Positions 54,024 to 64,000 of a stretch of 64,000 nucleotides of DNA are shown piece after piece (the stretch's first letter is position 1; every line of letters begins with the position of its first letter). The notes beneath the pieces were generated by a model, which saw only the letters and a program-made list of their open reading frames with translations, was not told the origin of the DNA and ran no database searches. This DNA comes from Vigna angularis. Lineage: Eukaryota; Streptophyta; Magnoliopsida; Fabales; Fabaceae. The DNA lies in the NCBI RefSeq assembly GCF_016808095.1, contig NC_068973.1:23128501-23192500 (forward strand), given 5' to 3'. The position numbers and the translations under genes are program-made.

Positions 54024-55454
54024 TGATAGGCTATCGTTGAAGCTATCAAATTAATACTACTTTTCTAGGCAACTTCAGTATTGCCAAGTAGTATTTAAGA
54101 CAGTAGATAGGGTTAACATAACCTTGAGTCGTCTCCCAACGAACACGGAATTGCTTTCGAATATCTGACTCTTATGAATGTTATGAAATGCTTATGAATA
54201 AAAGTAATGGTTGAAGACTGTTTAAAGAATAAATAAGAAACTTAAAAACAGTTATGATGAAATAGGGTAATTGCACTGCTTTTCCAAGATAGATTCATCA
54301 TCGGTTATTCACAGATAATTGTTCAATTGATTATTATTTAAGTTTCAAATTAATTAAAGTACATTGTTAATTAATTTGAGGGCGATCATGCACTTAACCC
54401 AAGTAAATTATCAATCAAATGCAAAACCTTACTAGATTATTCATAATAAATTCAACCAAAGTACATTCTCAATCAAATTCTATTGTGTTTAATCATGTCT
54501 ATTCTTATTCACAATAAATTCAACCAAAGTACATTCTCAATCAAATTCTATTGTGTTTAATCATGTCTATTCTTAAATCTCCTAACCAAATTAAAAGTTA
54601 ATCAATCAAAGTAAATTCTCAATTGATTATAGTTGAAATTATTACTAATCAATCAAAGTACATTCTCAATTGATAGTTAAAACCATTTAATCATATGAAA
54701 GTTCCTAAATTAAATCAAGGTAGATTCTATATTTAAACCTAGAAACCCTAAAACTCATATAATCAATATTCATGTAGATTCAAACACATTATGATGCAAA
54801 AATCTTTGCTTTTAACAAGATAGAGAGATGAAAGACATAGAGAGAACAACTTAAATCAATAACCAAAGTAAACAATTGCATTAACTCAATCTAACCTCAG
54901 AATCCATAATGGAATTACAGCAGAATAGCCCTAGATGCTTAGCTCTCCATGAATGGAGTTGAATACAAGATGAAAGAAAATTGAGAAGAATATGAGAGAA
55001 TGAATGAATTCAGTGAAGTCCCTTTTTTTGCCTCCCTTGGGTCTCTTTATATAGGCTTGATTGGGCTTGGACTCTGAATAGTTTGTTGATAAGATATTTT
55101 CTGTTGATATATTATATCTTTCAAATATTCATTAGATTAAATTAGTTTTAAAGAATATTTGATAGATATTAACTCAATTATCTTATATCTTATATCTTCC
55201 AAATAGCTAAAAGATTTAGATAATGATAAAATAATTTGGAAGATATTTTCTGTTGATATTCCCAAATTAAATTCAACAATTGAATTTTATCTTTTAGATT
55301 TTTTGACTTTCCAAAATTGCACAAATACCCTGAAATTTCCTCTATTTGCACTTTAGCCCCTTCAGAATTCTCCCAAATTGCACCAAAACCCCTGTTTGAC
55401 CAACTTTTACCAGCTTTGACTGAGGAAGGGTGCGACCAATGAATTTTATACCAC
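54024..55454 (-). mobile_element. Truncated F-type LTR, inverted arm
   Basis: Sense end is GATAGCCTATCA at 54024; it runs to the CCACGTGG palindrome at 55451-55458, where it meets the opposite arm. The first ~280 bp of the LTR are missing. TATATAAA on the minus strand at 55046-55053. Contains a 68-bp tandem duplication absent from the other arm. Confidence 0.8.
54439..54574. repeat. 68-bp tandem duplication in F-type LTR
   Basis: 54439-54506 and 54507-54574 differ by one base (ATTCATAATA / ATTCACAATA). Not duplicated in the 5' LTR of F. Confidence 0.85.
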
Positions 55455-56809
55455 GTGGCAAGCTCTCATTGGTCGCGCCCTTCCTCAGTCAAAGCTGGTA
55501 AAAGTTGGTCAAATAGGGGTTTTGGTGCAATTTGGGAGAATTCTGAAGGGGCTAAAGTGAAAATAGAGGAAATTTCAGGGTATTTATGCAATTTTGGAAA
55601 GTCAGAAAATCTAAAAGATAAAATTCAGTTGTTGAATTTAATTTGGGAATATCAACAAAAAATATCTTCCAAATAATTTTATCATTATCTAAATCTTTTA
55701 GTTATTAGGAAGATATACAATATAAGATAATTGAGTTAATATCTATCAAATATTCTTTAAAAATGATTTAATCTAATGAATATTTGAAAGATATAATATA
55801 TGAACAGAAAATATCTTATCAACAAACTATTCAAAGTCCAAGCCCAATCAGTCCTATATAAAGAGACGCAAGGGAGGTAGAAAATGGGACTTCACTTAAT
55901 TCATTCATTCTCTCATACTCCTCTCACTTTTCTTTCATCATGTATTCAACTCCATTCATGGAGAGCTAAGCATCTAGGGCTATTCTGCTGTAATTCCATT
56001 ATGGATTCTGCGCTTACGTTCAATTAATGCAATTGTTTATTTTGATTTTTGATTTAAGTTGTTCTCTCTCTATGTCTTTCATCTCTCTATCTTGTTAAAA
56101 GTAAAGATTTTTGCATCATAATGTGTTTGAATCTACATGCATATTGATTATATGAGTTCTAGGGTTTCTAGGTTTAATTGAGAATCTACTTTGATTTAAT
56201 TTAGGAACTTTCATATGATTAAATGGTTTTTACTATCAATTGAGAATGTATTTTGATTGGTAGTAATAATTTCAATTATAATCAATTGAGAATTTACTTT
56301 AATTGATTAACTTTTAACTTGGTTAGGAGATTTAAGAATTGACATGATTAAACACATTAGGATTTGATTGAGAATGTACTTTGGTTGAATTTATTGTGAA
56401 TATTCTAGAAAGGTTTTGCATTTGATTGAGAATTTACTTTGGTTAAATGCATGATCGCCCTCAAATTAATTAAGAATGTACTTTTATTAATTTGAAACTT
56501 AAATAATAATCAAATGAACAATTATCTGTGCATAACCGATGATGAATCTATTTTGGAAAAGCAGTGGAATTAGCCTATTTCATTATAATAGTTTTTAAGT
56601 TTCTTATTTGTTATTTAAACATTCTCCAAACATCCCTTTTATCATTGCATTGCATTCATAAGATTAAAATATTGAACGACAATTCCGTATTCGTTGGGAG
56701 ACGACTCAGGATTACTTTAACTCTATCTACATTCTTGAATACTACTTGGCAATACTGAAGTTGCCTTGAAAAGTAGTATTAATTTGATAGCTTCAATGAC
56801 AGCCTATTA
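55455..56809 (+). repeat. 5' LTR of F, first ~280 bp missing
   Basis: Matches 63524-64000 of the 3' LTR from CCACGTGGCAAGCTC onward. TATATAAA at 55855-55862. The end is CCTATTA where CA is expected, a decayed terminus. The GGGAGACGACTCAGGATTAC block lies at 56697-56716. Confidence 0.85.
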
Positions 56810-56813
56810 AATT

Positions 56814-56831
56814 TGTCGCCGTTACCGGGGA
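56814..56831 (+). other. Primer binding site, degenerate tRNA-Asp type (F)
   Basis: TGTCGCCGTTACCGGGGA, two mismatches from the tRNA-Asp complement, 4 nt after the LTR. Confidence 0.75.
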
Positions 56832-56865
56832 ATACGGTTAGTATTTTAAATATTTTGATTCTTAT

Positions 56866-56940
56866 TTTTTTTTATTATTATTTTATTTTTATTTTTATTT
56901 TTATTTTTTATTTTTTTTTATTTTTATCTTTTATTTTATT
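56866..56940 (+). repeat. T-rich leader tract (TTTTTA)n of F
   Basis: Simple TTTTTA/TTTTTTA units, in the place equivalent to the tracts in B, C and G. Confidence 0.8.
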
Positions 56941-57245
56941 TAGTTAACGTACATACATTTAATTTAATTTGAGTTATTTTGTAGCCTTTAGTCATTCTTG
57001 TTTTAGCAAAAATCTTTGTTCTTGTTTTTATTAAGAATTTCTCTTGAGAAATACTTGAGGCTAGTTTGAATACACTCTGGCTAGGAAAGACTTGGTACTT
57101 AACTTGTCCATTGTGACGCACCTCTCTTTCCTGGGAGTGGACCCAACAAGTCTCTCTTATCTCTTATTTGAAATCTTTATCTAAAGCAAGAACAAAAGAA
57201 AAAGAGAAGTAACAAAGAAAGAACTTCAAGCAGATTGCGTAGTGC

Positions 57246-60209
57246 ATGACCAGAGCTAACCCGGAAGAATTTTATCAAATTAACCCGGAAGTCGAAAGGA
57301 ATTTGCGTAAGTTGCGAAGAAGTTTGAAATTTGGGTGTTCTACTGAGGGAACACTTCTTACATCTCAAGTCATACCACCTTCATTATCTCCAGTTATAAA
57401 CATATCATCCAATCTTTTACCTGATCCTAACCCAAACAATATGGCACAAAGAACCATTAGACAGTTAGCCACCTCCCACAATACAGCTATCCGAAGTAAC
57501 ATTGAATACCCTAATGAAGAGTGGGAGTTGAGACCTGACCTGTTAAATGCTTTACCAAAGTTCAATGGGTTATCAAGGGAGAATCCACACAAGCACTTGA
57601 GACAATTTCACATGTTGTGTGAAAATTTTAGATCTCCCAGGATCACAATAGGGAGCCTTAAAATGAGAGCTTTTCCATTTACTCTTCAAGGAACAACTCA
57701 AGATTGGTGGTATTATCTCTCTGCACGTATTACAAATTGGGAAACTATTGAAAGACTCTTTCTTGAGAAGTATTTTCCTGCATCTAGATTATCAGCTATC
57801 CGCAGAGAAATTCAAGATATAAGACAGAGAGATAAAGAGAATCTTAGTGAGTATTGGGAAAGATTCAAGAAACAATGTTCTTCATGCCCTCAACTCCAAA
57901 TGGAAGATTTTATTCTAAGCTTTTATGAAGGCTTAAGTCCTACTGATAGGTCATGGGCAGATGCTGCAAGCGGAGGATCTTTCTTAGACAGGTCACCAGA
58001 AGATGGTATAGATCTAATAGAACGGAAGGCAGTAGACAATCAATAGTATGGCACAAGAGAAAATTCAGTGACTTTGTTGAAGGGAGTGCATGAAATTGAT
58101 AATGGTGCAGTTGATGGAAAGAGGATAGATGAAATATTGAATAAGCTAGAAAGCAAACTCGACGAGAATCCAAGTTTGTTTAAAACCTCAACTCCACAAA
58201 TTGCTAAGAAGTGTGGAATTTGCATTTCAACTAACCATTATACTGATGAATGTCCTAGCTTGGTGGAAACCACTGTCGAAAACCCATCTCAAGCTTTTGC
58301 TGCAAACATGATTGGAGGAAATAGACCATACCAGAATTATCATGACTCATCCTCTAATAGGTATCAACAGAATAAACAATCTTATGTTCCACCTCAACAA
58401 AGGCAGCAACCTCAACCTGAAATGTCACTACAAGATTTCATGAAAACAATACTTGAGCAAAATTCAGAAATTAAGAAATCAATTGTAGAGTTGACTCAGA
58501 GGGTGGAAAAATTAGAGGCTAAGGAGTCAAATAAACTACCTGCACAAACAGTGATCAACCCGCAAAATATAAGTGCTATTACTTTGAGAACGGGTAATCA
58601 AGTAGAAGGCCATGAAGGAGCCCAAGAGGATGAAGATAAGGAGAAAGAAGGAGCGCAAATTGATGACAATGGAGGACCAAGTGAACCATCACCTGAGACT
58701 ACCACTGATAAATTCAGGTTAGTATCCTCTAACTCTTCTTCTAAAATTTCTTCTTCATCTTATTCTCCACCTCCTCCATATCCAATTCGGTTGAAACCGA
58801 AAAACAAAAAAATAGAGGAATTAGACCAAGAGATCTTAAATACTTTCAAAAAGGTGGAGATCAACATTCCCATGCTAGATGTTGTTAAGCAAATCCCTAA
58901 ATATGCCAAGTTTTTGAAAGAAATTTGCACAAATAGAAGGCGTTTTAGGGATAATGAGGTTGTGAATTTGGGAAGAAATGTGTCAAGCTTGATTAAGAAG
59001 CATATTGAAATACCGCGAAAATGCAAGGATCCAGGTATGTTTTCTGTTCCATGTATTATTTGAAATTCAAAGTCTGACAATGCCATGCTAGATTTAGGGG
59101 CTTCCATAAATGTAATGCCTTTATTAGTGTTTACTTCTCTATCTTATGGACCTCTTAAGACTACTGGTGCGGTCATTCAACTGGCCAACCGTAGCATAGT
59201 TAACCTTGTAGGTGTGCTTGAGGACGTCCTTGTCCGAGTAGACAAGTTAATTTTTCCTGCAGATTTCTATATCTTGGACATGAAGGATGATGAAGGAATC
59301 AGTCCAACAACTATTATCTTGGGAAGACCTTTCATGATGACAGCACGAACCAAGATAGATGTGCATGCAGGATCATTGACAATGGAGATAGGAGACGAGA
59401 AGGTGCAGTTCAACGTGTTGGAAGCTGGGAAGCACTCGATTAAAGATCATTCTTTGTTTTGTATTGACTTATCAAGTGATGTTGTAAACAATTTTTCTTT
59501 TTCAAATATGTCGTCCCTAATTTTGGACGAAAAAGGAAACTGTAAAGCAGGTGATATTGAGGACGCGGTATTAATAGATGATACCTCTATGGCGTCCGAG
59601 TGTGATGTTGAGGTGGCTGAGATTACCTTAGGCAGTAAAATTTTGTCATCTGTGGTGCAGCCACCCATTTTGGAGTTGAAACCTTTACCATCCCATTTGA
59701 AATATGCTTATCTTGAGAGGGATGAGAAACTCCCTGTTATTATATCTGCATTGCTTACTGATGAGCAGGAAAAACAACTATTACAGGTTATTAGAGACCA
59801 CAAGAAAGCAATAGGTTGGACTTTAGCAGATATTCCTGGTATTAGCCCTTCTTTTTTCATGCATAGAATACATTTGGAGGAGGATGCTAAACCAGTGAGA
59901 CAACCTCAAGGAAGACTGAATCCTTAACTGATGGGGGTTGTAAAGAAAAAGGACACCAAGTTGCTTCAAACAGGTCTTAAATATTCAAATTCTGACAGCA
60001 CTTGGGTGGACCTTTTACATGTGGTTCCCAAGAAATATGGAATCACAATGGTCAACAACGAGAAGGACAAGTTGACTCCTATTCAAGACAGAAGTGGGTC
60101 ACATAATGTAGTAGTTGACCATCTTAGTAGGATTGAAAAAAGAAAAGATAACATTTCTATCCAGGATGACTTTTCCAAAGAAGTCCTACAAGCATTCCTT
60201 CCACCATGA
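57246..60209 (+). pseudogene. gag-PR with RT/RNase H stubs of Athila element F
   Basis: One frame from ATG 57246 (MTRANPEEFYQINPEVERN) with stops TAG 58044, TGA 59061 and TAA 59925. The gag core runs to about residue 270 (PKFNGLSRENPHKHLRQF, LEKYFPASRLSAIRREI). A zinc knuckle (CGICISTNHYTDEC) lies near 321, then a Gln-rich linker and coiled coil. Protease motifs DLGASINVMP near 615 and ILGRPFMMTA near 690. A 50-residue RT N-terminus (SDSTWVDLLHVVPKK) is joined in frame at about 60083 to the very end of RNase H (GSHNVVVDHLSRIE), so RT, RNase H and integrase are gone. Ends TGA-free at 60207 TGA. Inactive. Confidence 0.85.
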
Positions 60210-60407
60210 AGGAGGTAAGTTCCTTCATACTTTTTCTTTGCATTTTATATATAGGCATACATTGAGGACAATGCATAGTTTAAGTGTGGGGGTGTGGGGA
60301 AACAATTAATTTTGTTCCCTATTTTGTTTGTTTTGAATAAATATTTGCATTGGATTTGAGAGTTTGAATCAGTAACTGGAATGATCATGAATTCAAGAGA
60401 AAAAAAA
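60210..60407 (+). other. Post-ORF region of F with internal polypurine-like tract
   Basis: Non-coding. AAGTGTGGGGGTGTGGGGA at 60282-60300 copies the LTR-adjacent tract at 63226. No CTGGG module or TACTGAWG hairpin as in G. Confidence 0.6.
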
Positions 60408-60679
60408 GGTTTAATGTCTCCTTAAGTCCCTATTTTTGTTCAGAATTTCAAATAGATCCCTTTCTTTTTCGGTGTCTCAATTGGGTCCTTATTTTCATAA
60501 AATTGAAGTAATTAGAGGCCTTTCGTCAAATTTGACAAACGCCGTTTAAGTTTGGAGTACGTGGCATAGTCAATGTATTATTTTAAATAATGTGGCAGTT
60601 TATACATGATTAACGTGTATTTTATAATTTCTAAATTAAAAAATTAAGGGTAAATTGGGAAAAGGAAATTAAAGGAAGT

Positions 60680-61200
60680 GACTCTTTCTACAATTGAGGA
60701 ATGAAATTAGGGTTTGTGAGAGAAAGTTGAAGGAGGCGGAGCCGACGGAGGAGTTGAAGTTCGCCTTGGAGGATCTTCCAGCAAGCTGGTTCTCGAGGTC
60801 AGCGAGTGTTCTGAGATGTTGTTGCGGAAGAGCAGGATGAAGGAGGCGTGCTTGGAGGCGAGGAGGTTGAGGTAGAAGGTCTTGAGGAGTGTGTGGCAGC
60901 GGTCGGTGGTGCCCTAGAAGACGCAGACGTGGTAGCCACTGGCGAAGGAGGTGGAAGGCATGAAACAACAATGTTACGCGGGTTGGGCATCGCAGCAGAC
61001 ACAACCCAACCACAGGAACGAATTGCCTCCCCTCTCAAGAGTAATGAAGCTCATCTCTAATCTCTCTTCCCACCGCCGCAAGCTCATATGATCTCCTCTG
61101 TCGAGTTCACGACGGCGAGGCAAAGGCAAGGCGTCTCACGCTGACGATGTTGACAATCCTATCCTTCCCCTTTGTTAGGTTTTCAGGTTTTCTTCCTTTA
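60680..61200 (-). pseudogene. Possible captured gene fragment inside the MULE
   Basis: GC-rich. Minus-strand frames give stretches such as LLKTFYLNLLASKHASFILLF and, in another frame, DLENQLAGRSSKANFNSS. This suggests a frameshifted exon, but I recognise no family. A Ser/Thr/Pro-rich frame (60799-61038) is probably a shadow. Coding status is uncertain. Confidence 0.35.
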
Positions 61201-61786
61201 AGGTATGAGTTTTTTTCTTCTCTCAAGGGTTTTCAGATGATGAAATATTTATGGATCTGGTTCTGTGTTGTGTAAAATTTTGTTATGGACGCCGCATCTC
61301 GTCCTCATCGCATTCATGCTCTGTTTGTCTGATAAAATGTTTTTCTTTCGAAAGAAGTAAAAAGTTGGGGTTTTGAATTTTTGTTGTGGTACTTGTAAAT
61401 GTAATGGTATTGTTTGCTGAATGTCTTTGGTTGTTCTCTATGAGCATTTGGATGCTGATACGTGTTTTAATTATTTATTATCAATTATTTTTATTTAGTG
61501 TTCATGATAATGTTAGTTTGTTACTGGTGTTATAAATCGCAGACTATGTGATTGTGGTAGGTACAAGAGTTTAACTTTTAAGAAGTTGGTTGTTCTTCAT
61601 TTCAGATTCTGAAAAAGTTTTTGGAGATGGAAGGTTTTCATGCCTAGACAGTAGACAGTGAGTATTTAAAATATATATTTGTTGATCATCAAATCTTGAA
61701 GAGAATAGAGAACTTTTATACTCTTTTTTTATTAGTTGAATGATTCTAAAAGCTACTTTTTTTTTCTGCCATGGATGCGTGATTTG

Positions 61787-61860
61787 GAAGATGAAGGATA
61801 GCATTCCAGGAATAATTTGGTTACCGGAGAAGATGAAGGATAGTATTCCAGGAATAATGT
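61787..61860. repeat. Short direct repeat in MULE
   Basis: GAAGATGAAGGATAGCATTC and GAAGATGAAGGATAGTATTC, each followed by CAGGAATAAT, about 42 bp apart. Confidence 0.75.
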
Positions 61861-62167
61861 TTGGTGCTGACAGTGTTTTTTGACCTTTCCATGTATTCTA
61901 TGAAATAAGATGACCACTTTGTCCTCATTTAAATTTTATTTTCCCTCTTTCCACTCTATTTTTTAATTAAAAATTAAAAAATTACACTTCACATACATTT
62001 TTAATGCCACATCATTTAAAAAGACACAGTCAGCATGTCACGTAACGTCCTAATTAACGCCATCTTCTCAATTTAACGGAAAGTCCCTATTTGATTCAAT
62101 TTTACAAAAAGAAAAGGACCTATTTGAGATTCTGGACGAAAATAGGGATCTACAAAGACATTAAACC

Positions 62168-63223
62168 AAAAAAAATGAGTCATGTTGATATGAGTGGATT
62201 GCTTTTGTGATTTCTGATTGAGTTGACTTGAGAATTTCCTGATTAAATCTTTTGAGAAAGAAATTTGAAACCATGTGAGTTTTGGGCTTAATGTTAAGGA
62301 TGGACCACCATGTGCCATACCTATTTTTCTTGTGTGATTTGCCCATGTTTAGTTGATACTGTAATAGTTAGCTTGATTCTATGTTGTGCAACTGAGGTGA
62401 ATATGCATGGTTTGTTATGATTGAGGCATTTCTTGTTTTAGCTACTTGGCCAAATAAACTTGTCCTAACATTAATCCATTGGAACCCTCTTTGAGCCTTA
62501 AGCCTATTTTTCTTGTTTCCAGTCATTGCCAAATGAGAAAAGAAGAAAAGTCATATGTTTCTTACCTTAGGAAAGAAGCAGTAATGGATTCTGTTAGAAG
62601 TAAAGTGAGGAATAAGTGTGTGGGTGAGTACCTCACCCACAAAATAAAAAAAAAGCAAAAAGGAAGATGAAAAGTTGGAGTTTTAACAAGAAAAAAAAAG
62701 AAGAAAGAAAAAAAAATCTTCCTTAAAAGAAGCAAGAAATAAAGTCGTTTTTGAAATCAAGTATCATTAATCTTTCTATATCAATTTCAAAAACTCAGAA
62801 ATTCCAAGAAAATTCCCTACCTTTGCCTTGGCCTCAATAAAACCTTAAAAAGCCCTCATGATCAATAATTGCATGTTTTCTGAAGTATGTGAATGTTAGC
62901 ATCTTGCTAAATATCAAGGGTGTCTACTTTCATGGGTATTTTGAGTGTAAACACAAGCCAAAAACACTTGAGAGAATTGAAGAGAAATAGATACATGTCG
63001 AGTTGAGTGTTATCTTTCATATTTGATTTTCTTGGGAATTCAAAAAGGTCAACTCATGTGTGAAGAATAGAGTAATTTCATTTGCATGTCCATGATAAAG
63101 TGATCTCTAGATGATTTATCTATATCTGGTGTTGTTCATTCTTTTCACCCAAATGCAAATATGGAATAAAATGACCCAGAACAAAGTCTTGGAATTAATT
63201 AATTTTCCCCAGGAGTGCAAAAC
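62168..63223 (+). other. 3' untranslated region of F
   Basis: Non-coding, A/T-rich, with a purine-rich tract at 62640-62720. ORFs of 61-81 codons on both strands show no family features. Confidence 0.6.
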
Positions 63224-63239
63224 GATAAGTGTGGGGGTG
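63224..63239 (+). other. Polypurine tract of F
   Basis: ATAAGTGTGGGGGTG directly before the 3' LTR, the plus-strand primer position. Confidence 0.7.
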
Positions 63240-64000
63240 TGATGAGTGCATATTTATGCCCACATTTATGCTTTAAAATTAAATTTTTGATGAAATTCAT
63301 GTGCTTGAATGATTTATTTAAAGAGGATTTGTGATGATTGGTATTTTTGGGTTTGGGAATAAAAAGAGACTTAAAAAGTGATTTTTAGTTGCATAAATTA
63401 TTCTTGGATGTTCTAATATTTATTTGTGCAGCTGAAATTGAAACTTTATTGGTTCAAATTGCAAATTAAGGCCAAAATAAGATTTTATTTGAAATCCTAA
63501 TTGGGTGAGAAAGAGGGTTGCCACGTGGCAAGCTCTCATTTGTTGCGCCCTTCCTCAGTCAAAGCTGGTAAAAGTTGGTCAAATAGGGGTTTTGGTGCAA
63601 TTTTGGAGAATTCTAAAGGGGCTAAAGTGCAAATAGAGGAAATTTCAGGGTATTTGTGCAATTTTGGAAAGTCAGAAAATCTAAAAGATAAAATTTAGTT
63701 CTTGAATTTAACTTGGGAATATCAACAGAAAATATCTTCCAAATAATTTTATCATTATCTAAATCTTTTAGTTATTTGGAAGATATAGAATATAAGATAA
63801 TTGAGTTAATATCTATCAAATATTCTTTAAAACTGATTTAATCTAATGAATATTTGAAAGATATAATATATCAACAGAAAATATCTTATCAACACACTAT
63901 TCAGAGTCCAAGCCCAATCAAGCCTATATAAAGAGACCCAAGGGAGGCAGAAAAAGGGATTTCACTTAATTCATTCATGCTCTCATACTCCTCTCACTTT
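63240..64000 (+). repeat. 3' LTR of F, incomplete at window edge
   Basis: Starts TGATGAGTGCATATTTATGC and includes the ~280 bp that the 5' LTR has lost, the CCACGTGGCAAGCTC site (63521-63535) and TATATAAA (63925-63932). Confidence 0.88.

Larger units (their letters stand above)
60408..62167. mobile_element. Non-autonomous Mutator-like element, Pack-MULE candidate
   Basis: Imperfect terminal inverted repeats of roughly 250 bp. The left end starts GGTTTAATGTCTCC and the right end finishes GACATTAAACC; shared internal words include ATCCCTATTTT..CAGAAT, CAAATAG and AATGTGGCA. Eight A residues flank each side (60400-60407, 62168-62175), compatible with a MULE target duplication but ambiguous in poly-A. 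The core 60680-61200 is markedly GC-richer than its surroundings and looks acquired. No transposase. Confidence 0.75.
55455..64000 (+). mobile_element. Athila-type element F, internally deleted, continues past window
   Basis: Plus-strand: truncated 5' LTR (to 56809), tRNA-Asp-like primer site, T-rich leader, gag-PR frame with three stops, in-frame RT-to-RNase H deletion, no integrase, a MULE insertion (60408-62167), polypurine tract (63224-63239) and a 3' LTR starting at 63240 and running off the right edge. Diverged from the A/B/C/G group in gag and LTR sequence. Confidence 0.85.

Noticed and set aside
60799..61038. Ser/Thr/Pro-rich 79-codon frame as a captured gene
   Set aside because: Overlaps other frames of the same GC-rich block and looks like an off-frame reading; only a low-confidence gene fragment is reported.

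Overview
The window is plant nuclear DNA from a repeat-rich, gene-poor (pericentromere-like) region. It consists almost entirely of nested LTR retrotransposons plus two Mutator-like DNA transposons. The Athila-type elements (tRNA-Asp primer site, ATHILA-type extra ORF) look like soybean Calypso/Diaspora relatives, so a legume such as Vigna, Phaseolus or Glycine is my best guess; that is inference. I see no intact host gene, rRNA, tRNA or CRISPR array.

Layout. 1-2650: 5' part of a minus-strand Athila element (B) running off the left edge. 2651-3984: unassigned, probably an old Tat/Athila-type LTR. 3985-5003: remnant of a plus-strand Athila (K). 5004-18943: minus-strand non-autonomous Athila (A), truncated at its 5' side and split by a chromovirus (H, 10257-18496, TSD CCTTT) that itself carries a solo Athila LTR (15288-16329, TSD ATTAC). 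18944-37188: plus-strand Athila (C) with gag-PR-RT-RH-IN, split by a young complete non-autonomous Athila (G, 23214-32311, TSD GACAG). 37189-38366: LTR and leader fragments with an 8-bp microsatellite. 38373-40405: broken Mutator-like element carrying a GRF zinc-finger gene convergent with the 3' end of a MuDR-type transposase gene. 40406-41411 and 52713-53518: duplicated non-coding host sequence split by a Tekay/Del-type chromovirus (E, 41412-52712, TSD GCAAT), which holds another solo Athila LTR (45647-46948). 53519-54023: Athila LTR fragment. 54024-56809: two Athila-type LTRs joined head to head at a CCACGTGG palindrome. 55455-64000: plus-strand element F, internally deleted and carrying a Pack-MULE-like insertion (60408-62167), running off the right edge.

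How the parts relate. C supplies the pol functions (now broken by stops, a frameshift and G). G and A share an RT-less design: gag and protease fused to a short tail resembling the integrase C-terminus, then a conserved hairpin array, then an ATHILA-type second ORF with its own promoter-like region and 5'UTR intron. G has near-identical 1317-bp LTRs and intact ORFs, so it moved recently and must have used reverse transcriptase and integrase supplied in trans.

The least expected signals are RNA-like structures in the Athila family. There is a 9-bp hairpin with a GAAA loop at the very start of every LTR, a set of hairpins with a near-constant TACTGAWG loop and compensated stems, and a repeated post-ORF module ending in a compensated CTGGG/CCCAG hairpin. 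All structures, ages and boundaries were read by eye and not computed.
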